Assembly (NCBI GenBank): GCA_017303735.1
Contig: JAFLCF010000103.1
Location: 1 to 15,743, forward strand
DNA: 15,743 bases
Source: Anaerolineae bacterium
Lineage (GTDB): Bacteria; Chloroflexota; Anaerolineae; Anaerolineales; Villigracilaceae
Direction of reading: 5' to 3'
In this document: one piece after another, positions 6,340 through 12,965 of the stretch
Layout of the letters: each line of letters begins with the position of its first letter
Numbering within the stretch: position 1 is the stretch's first letter
The notes under the pieces: generated by a model
Databases searched by the model: none
The model's input: the letters and a program-made list of their open reading frames with translations, nothing else
What the model was told of the DNA's origin: nothing
Position numbers and translations under genes: made by a program

Positions 6340-7767
6340 ATCATGCAAATGCTGAACAGAAAAATATAGAACGTTACGAGTGGTTTCCTTTAAACGGTGG
6401 CGGTGAGCAGGACGAAAACCCGGCACCCAGACGATCTCGTCTCCTATGCAAAGCAGGGGCCAATGATCCCGGGCACGCTGAGGTAGTTTTTCATTGACGA
6501 AGAAATCTGACAGCTTTTGTGAATGTCCGTCCATCCCCAGAGGGGAAAAGTGATCACCGTGATGCCTTACCCGCAGGATGAATGCATCGGGCAATTCACC
6601 CGCATCCAACCAGACCTGGAATGGGTCTTCATTTTCTTCAGCTTGTTCCTTCGCTAGAGCTGGGAGCCGCCAACTCTCACAACTTATCCTCCACCCACCT
6701 GCCAGAGAAGCCTGCCCACCTAACTTGATGGGAATTGGGGTTTCATCGGGTAGCTGGGGCCAGCGGTCAAAAGGCAACTCTGCGTGCGGTGCGCACACAT
6801 GGATCTGCTCTACCTCGCGAAAGATTCGTAATCCGGCTTTCAGATCCAGGCGCGGGCTTGATGAGGCAGTCTTTACAAAGTCTACTGCGCGGTTGATGGT
6901 TTGATAGCCAAGGTCAGCGCCGGGGTGAAGAGTCTGCATAGCGTGTTTCATCAGATTACGCTGGAGTCCGAGCGGGAGAGACGTGAGGCGGGCTAAGTTA
7001 AAGGTAATGATCTCTTCATTTGCAGAGACCACCACCTCTCCCCATGCATGTTCCAGGGTTTCCATCACAAAGGCGTAATCACCTTTAAGTGACTGTGACA
7101 TACGCAGCACGGTCTCGCGGAATTTTGAATTGTACGATTCGAGGTTCGGGATCAAAAGATGGCGAATCCGATTGCGTTGAAAATCTAAAGAGTCATTGCT
7201 TGAGTCATGCCGTGGACGAAGCCCGTTTACGGCACAATACAACACTGTATCTTCACGCCATAGATCAAGCAAGGGACGCACAACAGGAATATCCGGATCA
7301 AACGATTTGATAACGGAACGATACGACATGCCCTTCAAACCGGAAATGCCGCTGCCGCGCAAAAAATGCATCAACACCGTTTCAACCTGATCGTCAGCGG
7401 TGTGTCCCACTGCCACAGCCTGCGCCTTGGAACGGCGCGCCAAGTCAAAGAGGAAGCGATAACGCAATGTTCGCGCCGCATCTTCGATGGATAACTTTTT
7501 TTCTTCAGCGTACTTTCGAACGTCTGCCCCATCGATCCTTGAGGGTAGCCCCAAGCGGGCGGCGGTCTTCTCCACCATGCGAGCATCTGCACCAGATTCC
7601 GGGCGGAGTTGATGATCGAAATAAGCGACCAGAAGCGGGTAGCCCGCCTGCCGCAGGGTTTCCATTAGGCAAAGGCTGTCTGCCCCGCCGGAAACACCTA
7701 CAACGATCAGCTGGTCTTTAACAAGACCGCACTCATCTATCAGGGTCGTTTCGACGTTCACAGTCAT
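6334..7767 (-). CDS. tilS: tRNA(Ile)-lysidine synthetase
   Basis: ATP-dependent enzyme that attaches lysine to C34 of the CAU anticodon of tRNA-Ile2 (EC 6.3.4.19), letting it read AUA; the gene is normally essential in bacteria. The 477-residue length is normal for the long form. The PP-loop SGGADS is at 26-31 after LIVVGV, followed by AYFDHQLRPES, VGHTADDQVETVLMHFLRGSG and RNRIRHLLIPNLESYN. The C-terminal TilS domain shows HHGDHFSPLGM, KLSDFFVNEKLP and PLLCIGDEIVWVPG. The ATG directly abuts the TAA of the upstream epimerase gene without its own clear ribosome site, suggesting translational coupling. It ends in the bidirectional terminator. Confidence 0.96.
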   Translation of the reverse strand: MTVNVETTLIDECGLVKDQLIVVGVSGGADSLCLMETLRQAGYPLLVAYFDHQLRPESGADARMVEKTAARLGLPSRIDGADVRKYAEEKKLSIEDAARTLRYRFLFDLARRSKAQAVAVGHTADDQVETVLMHFLRGSGISGLKGMSYRSVIKSFDPDIPVVRPLLDLWREDTVLYCAVNGLRPRHDSSNDSLDFQRNRIRHLLIPNLESYNSKFRETVLRMSQSLKGDYAFVMETLEHAWGEVVVSANEEIITFNLARLTSLPLGLQRNLMKHAMQTLHPGADLGYQTINRAVDFVKTASSSPRLDLKAGLRIFREVEQIHVCAPHAELPFDRWPQLPDETPIPIKLGGQASLAGGWRISCESWRLPALAKEQAEENEDPFQVWLDAGELPDAFILRVRHHGDHFSPLGMDGHSQKLSDFFVNEKLPQRARDHWPLLCIGDEIVWVPGFRPAHRHRLKETTRNVLYFSVQHLHDK

Positions 7768-8172
7768 TTAGATCTGATACAACTCAACCAGCACCCCACC
7801 GGTCGATTCAGGATGGATGAACGCATATTTCTTTCCGTCCGCGGCAGTACGCGGTTCCTCATTGATGAGACGGATATTCTTCGACCTGAGCTGAGACATC
7901 ATTGAATCAATATCATCTACTTCGAGGCAAAGATGATGCATGCCCTGCCCGCGTTTGGCAAGATATTTTGCGATGCCCGAGTCGTCGGTCGTCGGCATGA
8001 CCAATTCCACTTCAGCTCCGGCAAGAGGCAAAAATGCCACCTGTGACTTTTCTGCAGGAACATCGCGTAATTCGTGTAATTCGATTCCCAGGGCATCACG
8101 CCAGAACGCAAGGGATTTTTCCATGTCTTCCACAACAACAGCTACATGATTAATGGCTTTGATCTGGGGCAT
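7768..8172 (-). CDS. mce: Methylmalonyl-CoA epimerase (VOC superfamily)
   Basis: Cytosolic metalloenzyme that interconverts (2S)- and (2R)-methylmalonyl-CoA (EC 5.1.99.1), linking propionyl-CoA carboxylation to B12-dependent methylmalonyl-CoA mutase. The 134 residues form two VOC beta-alpha-beta repeats. Putative metal ligands are H9 (INHVAVVVED), Q44 (SQVAFLPL), a His of GMHHLCLEV (79 or 80) and E130 (GGVLVELYQI). The ending AFIHPESTGGVLVELYQ is diagnostic for the epimerase against glyoxalase I. GGAGAG precedes the ATG. It lies 30 bp after the SGNH hydrolase and directly before tilS on the same strand. No mutase gene is in view. Confidence 0.93.
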   Translation of the reverse strand: MPQIKAINHVAVVVEDMEKSLAFWRDALGIELHELRDVPAEKSQVAFLPLAGAEVELVMPTTDDSGIAKYLAKRGQGMHHLCLEVDDIDSMMSQLRSKNIRLINEEPRTAADGKKYAFIHPESTGGVLVELYQI

Positions 8173-8202
8173 GAGCTCTCCAATTAAAGATATAAGCTGA
8201 TT

Positions 8203-8913
8203 CTACTTCAATATTTCAAGGGCGATGGGATAGGCTAATTTAACCCACTCAGCATACATCTCGCCAGAGGGATGCAAGCCATCTCCGGCGATCAACGAAG
8301 GCTTGTCCACTGCCTGGCGGGAGATGGGCGTGACATTGACATAATGAACGCCCGCCGATTGAGAAATTTCAAAATTAACCTGATTGAAGGCATCGATCTG
8401 ATCATCCACATTGCTCAGGTCATTTCCGGTCATGCGTTCTCTATCCCTGGCAAAAGGTGTTACACCCCAATCAGGAATGGAAAATACGATCACGCGATTC
8501 GCATCTCCGCCTGCATATTCGATGGCTTTATTAAGAAGAAAAGAGAAATCGGTACGATACTCGTCGATGCTGCGGTTGCGATATTGATTATTAACCCCGA
8601 TCAGAAGGGAAACCAAGTCATACGGAGGTGTGACCGTTGCAGCCTGAATCCCTTGCCAGAGTTCATCGGTCGTCCAGCCGGTGCGGGCAATGATGGTGAC
8701 ACCCACCTGCAAACCGTCTTTTTCAAGCAAAGCAGCCAGTTGATTCGGGAAGCGGTCCTCTTCTTTTACGCTTTCGCCAATGGTATATGAATCACCGAGG
8801 GCAAGATATCGAATATCCATTTGATGCTCCGTGGCTGGTGCTGTGGTTGTTGGATTGGAAGTACTTGAACATCCAATCAATAGAAGTGAAAAAAGAAGAA
8901 CGATTTTTTTCAT
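8203..8913 (-). CDS. SGNH/GDSL-type esterase lipoprotein
   Basis: Predicted secreted, lipid-anchored hydrolase. The signal peptide MKKIVLLFSLLLIGC ends in a lipobox (LIGC, lipidated C15). The mature 222 residues carry the SGNH blocks: GDSYTIG with nucleophile S42 (block I), the RTGW-TTDEL region with a block II glycine (G79), GVNNQ with N108 (block III), and DGLHPS with D211 and H214 (block V). The catalytic set therefore appears complete. Family members deacylate lipids, sugars or peptidoglycan-type polymers, but the substrate cannot be told here. There is no Shine-Dalgarno before the ATG, and a TGATATACT extended -10 box lies 6 bp upstream, so the mRNA may be leaderless. mce and tilS follow. 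Confidence 0.92.
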   Translation of the reverse strand: MKKIVLLFSLLLIGCSSTSNPTTTAPATEHQMDIRYLALGDSYTIGESVKEEDRFPNQLAALLEKDGLQVGVTIIARTGWTTDELWQGIQAATVTPPYDLVSLLIGVNNQYRNRSIDEYRTDFSFLLNKAIEYAGGDANRVIVFSIPDWGVTPFARDRERMTGNDLSNVDDQIDAFNQVNFEISQSAGVHYVNVTPISRQAVDKPSLIAGDGLHPSGEMYAEWVKLAYPIALEILK

Positions 8914-8919
8914 GGGGCA

Positions 8920-8928
8920 AGTATATCA
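8920..8928 (-). promoter_or_regulatory. Extended -10 promoter placing the start at the ATG (leaderless)
   Basis: The minus strand reads TGATATACT, an extended -10 pattern, followed by six bases (TGCCCC) and then the ATG of the SGNH lipoprotein gene. The usual distance from -10 to transcription start puts +1 at or next to the A of ATG. No good -35 is seen, which is common for extended -10 promoters. Confidence 0.5.
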
Positions 8929-8963
8929 AAAGACCATGTCTGCGCTATGCAAGTAAAAAAAGA

Positions 8964-8992
8964 CAAGGCGGGGCAAGATTTGCCCCGCCTTG
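8964..8992 (-). terminator. Rho-independent terminator after crtB
   Basis: A perfect 13-bp GC-rich stem (8964-8976 with 8980-8992) and a 3-nt loop. On the minus strand it is followed by TCTTTTTTT. It lies 26 bp past the crtB stop codon and insulates the SGNH-mce-tilS genes from carotenoid transcription. Confidence 0.93.
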
Positions 8993-9018
8993 ATGTATGG
9001 TACGAAACGAATTAGCGG

Positions 9019-9969
9019 TTACTGGAGAGAGCGAATCTTCATCCACAACGAGGGAAGTTTGGTAATTTTTCCCATCGCGCTTAAAGAAGCTCGGCGGCTG
9101 AAGACGTCATAATCGTGTTTCTCGATGTCTTCCAAAATACCCTGATAAAACACGGAGGCTGCCCCAATGGCAAGTTGACCTTCTCTTTCGAGCAGTTTTA
9201 CGCCTGCCCACGAAGCCTCATATAAATGACGTGTGCGCTCGATCTGGAACTTCATGAATTGCCGCCAATTATCGGTCACTCGCCCAGCGGCGATATCTTC
9301 TTCACGGATTCCGTAGGTGATCAATTCTTCACGCGGCAAATACAAACGTCCATTGCGGTAATCCTCCCCCACGTCTCGCAGAATATTGGTCATTTGCAGC
9401 GCGACTCCCAGCTTGATGGCGTAAGGAACCGCATCATGTCCTTTAAAGCCGATAATGTACATGCTCATCAAGCCAACTGTTGAAGCCACACCATAACAAT
9501 AAGTAGCAAGGTCATCAAAAGTCTGGTAACGGTTCTGAGAAATGTCGCGGGCAACGCCATCGATCAATTGCAGGGCGTAATGGCGCGGAATGTGGTATCG
9601 GCTGAGGGTATCTGCCCAGGCAGCGGCAACCCGGTCGTCGGTCGAGGCGGAGGCGGTTTCAACAATATTGCGCCAGTAATCCAACTCGAATTCGCGATCT
9701 TTCTTTAATTCCACTTCATCCACAATATCATCTACGGTTCGGCAAAAGGCATAAAGGGCACGAACGGCAGCGCGTTTTTCTTCGGGTAACAAGCCAGAGG
9801 CAAAGTGGAAAGACTTACTATGTGCAGCGGTAATGGCTTCTGCTTCTTTGTAGGCTATACGCAAAGAATCATCGCCTGCCCAATACGAAAAGAATGGACG
9901 TGACGTATGGTGTGGAATATGCCCCGCCAAGGATAATAGTTGACTTTCCCAATTTGCATGTGCTTGCAT
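9019..9969 (-). CDS. crtB: Phytoene synthase
   Basis: Condenses two geranylgeranyl diphosphates head-to-head via prephytoene diphosphate to phytoene (EC 2.5.1.32 class), the first committed carotenoid step. A squalene synthase homologue is the main alternative, but pairing with crtI argues for phytoene. The 316 residues carry SKSFHFASGLLP (51-62), ALYAFCRTVDDIVDE with the first Asp-rich motif D80-D84, and QMTNILRDVGEDYRNGRLYLP with the second (192-212). These motifs bind the diphosphates through Mg. About 38 residues precede the conserved core. The start at 9969 fits the promoter and has AAAAAAGGAGAG 5-8 nt upstream. It is divergently transcribed from crtI across a shared control region. Confidence 0.96.
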   Translation of the reverse strand: MQAHANWESQLLSLAGHIPHHTSRPFFSYWAGDDSLRIAYKEAEAITAAHSKSFHFASGLLPEEKRAAVRALYAFCRTVDDIVDEVELKKDREFELDYWRNIVETASASTDDRVAAAWADTLSRYHIPRHYALQLIDGVARDISQNRYQTFDDLATYCYGVASTVGLMSMYIIGFKGHDAVPYAIKLGVALQMTNILRDVGEDYRNGRLYLPREELITYGIREEDIAAGRVTDNWRQFMKFQIERTRHLYEASWAGVKLLEREGQLAIGAASVFYQGILEDIEKHDYDVFSRRASLSAMGKITKLPSLWMKIRSLQ

Positions 9970-9994
9970 AAGTCTCTCCTTTTTTGTTTTTTGT

Positions 9995-10022
9995 ATTTTA
10001 CTGAAATTATCCTATTTGTCAA
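9995..10022 (-). promoter_or_regulatory. crtB promoter
   Basis: The minus strand reads TTGACA (10022-10017), 16 bp, TAAAAT (10000-9995). The predicted start near 9988 gives a leader of about 19 nt containing the GGAGAG ribosome site. The layout is the mirror image of the crtI promoter, with identical hexamers and identical spacing. Confidence 0.8.
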
Positions 10023-10058
10023 GGTTTTGTCAACATAAAAACAAAACCTTGACAAATA
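10013..10058. repeat. 18-bp perfect inverted repeat forming the crtB/crtI operator region
   Basis: Arms 10013-10030 and 10041-10058 are exact reverse complements separated by 10 bp, with the axis at 10035.5. The arm on each strand reads ACAAAACCTTGACAAATA, so each carries the -35 box of one promoter. Both -10 boxes are equidistant from the same axis. It lacks a T-run and sits between divergent promoters, which argues for a DNA operator and against a terminator. Confidence 0.9.
10017..10033 (-). promoter_or_regulatory. CarH-type direct-repeat operator half on the crtB side
   Basis: Minus strand: two TTGACA elements (10033-10028 and 10022-10017) exactly 11 bp apart, both matching TnnACA. A third position 11 bp on (GATAAT) is a poor match. 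The proximal element is the crtB -35 box. Known CarH operators use 11-bp direct repeats of consensus nnTnnACAnnn, so this is a strong candidate site for the regulator encoded at 11645. Confidence 0.6.
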
Positions 10059-10065
10059 CTGTACG
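10038..10065 (+). promoter_or_regulatory. CarH-type direct-repeat operator half on the crtI side
   Basis: Plus strand: AAAACA (10038-10043), TTGACA (10049-10054) and TGTACG (10060-10065) follow one another at exact 11-bp steps. They match TnnACA fully at the middle element and at all but one fixed base in the outer two. The middle element is the crtI -35 box, so binding would occlude RNA polymerase. Confidence 0.55.
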
Positions 10066-10076
10066 GCGTGTAAAAT
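10049..10076 (+). promoter_or_regulatory. crtI promoter (start of the photoprotection operon)
   Basis: TTGACA (10049-10054), 16-bp spacer, TAAAAT (10071-10076). The expected start near 10083 gives a leader of about 23 nt with AAAGGAG before the ATG at 10106. It is the likely single promoter for crtI through the photolyase gene. Confidence 0.8.
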
Positions 10077-10105
10077 ACAACCTGAACAAAAGGAGACTTA
10101 TAAAC

Positions 10106-11632
10106 ATGAAACCAACTGCCCTCGTAATTGGTGCTGGGATCGGCGGAATAGCCACTGCCGCTCGCCTTGCAAAAAATGGATACGATGTAACCGTTCTTGA
10201 AAAGGAACCTACCCCAGGCGGGCGTTGTAACCAGATTATTCGCGACGGACACCGCTTCGATATTGGTCCGACCCTGTTTCTCATGCCCGAAGTTTGGGAG
10301 GAAACCTTTGCCTCTCTCGGCGAAAAATTGAGCGATCACCTCGACCTGCGTCGCATTGACCCCACCTACAAAGTCCATTTTGATGACGGGCTGCGCCTCG
10401 AACTGACCTCAGACATTGGCAAGATGCAGACCCAGCTCGAAGCTGTAGACAAGACCGCTTTTACTGGTTTTCTCGGCTATATTGCCGAGGGTTCAAAACA
10501 CTATAAGATTTCACTCGATAAATTTGTTGGACGAAATTTCTTCAACATCTTCGAGTATTTCAGCTTGAAGAATCTGCCTTTGATCTTCAACTTGAAGGCA
10601 CTTCAAAAGCACTACACCAACACCGGTCGCTTTTTCAAAGATGAGCGTTTGAAGGCTGCCTTTACCTTCCAGAATATGTATCTGGGACTCAGCCCCTACG
10701 ATGCCCCAGCCACCTACTCCCTGTTGCAGTACACCGAGTTGGCTGAAGGTGTTTGGTACCCCATGGGCGGTATGTATGCCGGCATTCAAGCCCTCACTAA
10801 AGTTGCCGAAAAACTGGGTGTGAAGTTTGTTTTCAACTCCCCAGTAAAAAAGATAAACGTTGGCAAATCCAAGGTAGAAAGTGTGATCGCAGCAGATGGC
10901 AAGACCTACACTGCCGATATCTTCGTGGGCAATGCAGACCTGCCCTATATCTACAAAGAACTCTTGCCTGACGTAAAAGAAGCCAAAAAGCTGGACGAAA
11001 AGCTCTACACCTGCTCCACCATTATGTTCTATTGGGGTGTGGATAAACAATACAAGCAGATCGCACACCACAATGTATTTCTAGGCGGTGACTACAAAGC
11101 TTCGTTCGACCAGATATTTGAAGACAATACCCTGCCTGAAATCCCCTCTTTCTACGTCCATGCCCCGGCACGGACCGACCCCGCAGCTGCCCCAGAAGGA
11201 CAGGAAACCCTGTATGTGCTCGTCCCAGTTGGGCATTTGAGTGAACGCAATAAACAAGATTGGGATGCCTTGGTGAACCGTGCACGCGCAACCGTGTTCG
11301 CCCGCCTCGAAAAAGAAATGGGCATCACTGACCTCAAAGAGCATATCAAGTTTGAGATCGTGTATCAGCCCAAAATCTGGAAAGAGCGCTTCAACCTCGA
11401 AAAGGGAGCCGCCTTCGGTCTGAGTCACAACTTCTGGCAGGTCGGTTATCTCCGCCCGCATAATCGCCATGCGCAATACAAGAACATGTATTTTGCAGGA
11501 GCATCGACCCACCCCGGAACGGGGCTGCCAATCGTGTTGTTATCAGCTCGTCTGACAAGTGAGCGAATCCTTAAGGAACAGGGTACAATAGCTGTGCAAA
11601 AGGTGGTCGAAGCCACCCTAACCCCAGCTTAA
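10106..11632 (+). CDS. crtI: Phytoene desaturase (CrtI type)
   Basis: FAD-dependent oxidoreductase that introduces double bonds into phytoene toward neurosporene or lycopene; the number of steps cannot be read from sequence. Residues 1-508 (starting MKPTALVIGAG) show the dinucleotide-binding GAGIGG (9-14), the Glu-ending strand VTVLEKE, PGGRCNQ, FDIGPTLFLMP, EGVWYPMGGMYA and the C-terminal CrtI signature region NMYFAGASTHPGTGLPIVLLSARLT. The start is set by AAAGGAG at 10088-10094 and by the promoter. An in-frame ATG at 10016 lies upstream of the -35 box and is not usable from this promoter. The related desaturases/saturases CrtD and CrtN cannot be excluded, but adjacency to crtB favours CrtI. 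carH follows after 12 bp. Confidence 0.94.
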   Translation: MKPTALVIGAGIGGIATAARLAKNGYDVTVLEKEPTPGGRCNQIIRDGHRFDIGPTLFLMPEVWEETFASLGEKLSDHLDLRRIDPTYKVHFDDGLRLELTSDIGKMQTQLEAVDKTAFTGFLGYIAEGSKHYKISLDKFVGRNFFNIFEYFSLKNLPLIFNLKALQKHYTNTGRFFKDERLKAAFTFQNMYLGLSPYDAPATYSLLQYTELAEGVWYPMGGMYAGIQALTKVAEKLGVKFVFNSPVKKINVGKSKVESVIAADGKTYTADIFVGNADLPYIYKELLPDVKEAKKLDEKLYTCSTIMFYWGVDKQYKQIAHHNVFLGGDYKASFDQIFEDNTLPEIPSFYVHAPARTDPAAAPEGQETLYVLVPVGHLSERNKQDWDALVNRARATVFARLEKEMGITDLKEHIKFEIVYQPKIWKERFNLEKGAAFGLSHNFWQVGYLRPHNRHAQYKNMYFAGASTHPGTGLPIVLLSARLTSERILKEQGTIAVQKVVEATLTPA

Positions 11633-11644
11633 CGAGGAATCCTC

Positions 11645-12958
11645 ATGCTTAGTAAATCGCCTGCCTTTAATTTGAAAGCTGTTCTACGCGAAACGGGTCT
11701 CGCCGCAGATACTCTGCGCGCGTGGGAACGCCGCTATGGCTTGCCCACCCCACAGCGAACAGCTGGCGGTCACCGTTTGTATTCGCAATATGACATTGAA
11801 ACCATCAAATGGCTGATCGCAAGGCAGGCAGAAGGGCTTTCCATTTCGCGCGCTGTAGATCGTTGGAATGAACTGGTTAGCTCAGATACCGACCCGCTGG
11901 CAGAATCGTTTCCTACGAACATAATCCTGCCGCAAAACGCCAATTTCTCAACCGACAATACGCTTGATAACATTCGCATAGAGTGGATCGCCGCCTGCTT
12001 GAATTTTAATGAGACCCAAGCCGAACAAGCGTTGAACAAAGCCTTTTCCATCTCACCGGTTGAGTCGGTCTGCGTTGAAGTGCTGCAAAAAGGCATGTCT
12101 GAGATCGGCGCTCTTTGGTATGAAAACCGTGCCAGTGTTCAACAGGAACATTTTGCTTCTGGGCTTGCAATGCGCAGGTTAGACGCACTGCTAAGCGCTT
12201 CCCCTGCCCCCACTCGCCCGCAAACCGTATTGGTCGGCTGCCCACCCGATGAGTGGCACACCTTTACGCCGTTATTGCTTTCCCTGCTTCTGCGTCGCCG
12301 CGGATTTAACGTGATCTACCTGGGTGCCAATGTTCCGAGTGACCGCTTCGCAGAGACCGCGATCAAAGTTAAAGCCAATCTTGTTATTCTGGTGGCACAG
12401 ACCTTAAGCAGTGCCGCACACCTTCAACACACTGCGCTTGCTCTAACAGCGCAACATGTGAACACTGCCTTCGGCGGGCGCATCTTCAGCTTACGTGAAA
12501 GCATGGTTGACCATATCCCCGGGCACTATCTGGGCAAATCACTTGAGTTATCCATTCAGGAAGTAGAAGAGGTTTTGAAAGGTAAAAAGTCAACCCGCGA
12601 GATCAAAACCGTTTCGCAGAAATACCTAGTCGCCTTACATGCTTTTGTTGCAAAACGAAGCCATATCGAAAGCACGATCAAAGAACGTATTCAGCCGCTG
12701 TTGGTGTCGCCGGAAAATTTAAATACAGGCATCCACTTTCTTGGCAACAATATCGCCGCCGCCCTGCAACTTGGTGACCTTGCCCATCTCTCTGAAGAAA
12801 TCGAATGGCTAAAGACTTTGCTAAATATGCATGAAAGTCAGGCTCAGGAGTTACATCACTTCATGAAAGCCTACTCGAATGCAGTCGACGAGCATATAAA
12901 TGGCCAGGGCGAGCCTATCAAAACCTGGCTGCATGCCTTTGCAGATGAAATTACATAA
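11645..12958 (+). CDS. CarH/LitR-like B12-binding MerR-family regulator with C-terminal extension
   Basis: Probable light-responsive repressor. CarH proteins bind adenosylcobalamin, form DNA-binding tetramers in the dark and fall apart when light cleaves the Co-C bond. The 437 residues contain a MerR helix-turn-helix (about 8-75: RETGLAADTLRAWERRYGLP, then QRTAGGHRLYS), a helical cap domain (about 105-185) with the W-x9-EH motif (W158, E168, H169), and a B12-binding Rossmann domain (about 192-312). The cobalt-ligand motif is E203-W-H205-xx-T208, a variant of ExHxxG. Two features differ from the Thermus protein: Y159 stands where that protein has the light-state ligand His132, and residues from about 315 to 437 form an extra helical region. 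GAGGA precedes the ATG. It is second in the crtI operon, implying autoregulation through the crtB/crtI operator. Confidence 0.9.
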   Translation: MLSKSPAFNLKAVLRETGLAADTLRAWERRYGLPTPQRTAGGHRLYSQYDIETIKWLIARQAEGLSISRAVDRWNELVSSDTDPLAESFPTNIILPQNANFSTDNTLDNIRIEWIAACLNFNETQAEQALNKAFSISPVESVCVEVLQKGMSEIGALWYENRASVQQEHFASGLAMRRLDALLSASPAPTRPQTVLVGCPPDEWHTFTPLLLSLLLRRRGFNVIYLGANVPSDRFAETAIKVKANLVILVAQTLSSAAHLQHTALALTAQHVNTAFGGRIFSLRESMVDHIPGHYLGKSLELSIQEVEEVLKGKKSTREIKTVSQKYLVALHAFVAKRSHIESTIKERIQPLLVSPENLNTGIHFLGNNIAAALQLGDLAHLSEEIEWLKTLLNMHESQAQELHHFMKAYSNAVDEHINGQGEPIKTWLHAFADEIT

Positions 12959-12965
12959 AGGAACT

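Noticed and set aside
10013..10058. Reading the crtB-crtI inverted repeat as a terminator or transposon end
   Set aside because: There is no T-run on either side, it lies between divergent promoters and contains both -35 boxes, and no transposase or target duplication is present.
10016..10105. A 30-residue N-terminal extension of CrtI starting at 10016
   Set aside because: It would begin upstream of the -35 box of the crtI promoter. The look-alike MSRFC start on the opposite strand shows it is a product of the palindrome.
12900..12965. An upstream start for the MFS gene overlapping the regulator
   Set aside because: ATG 12966 has its own AAAGGA site, and the protein begins with a typical MFS first helix there.
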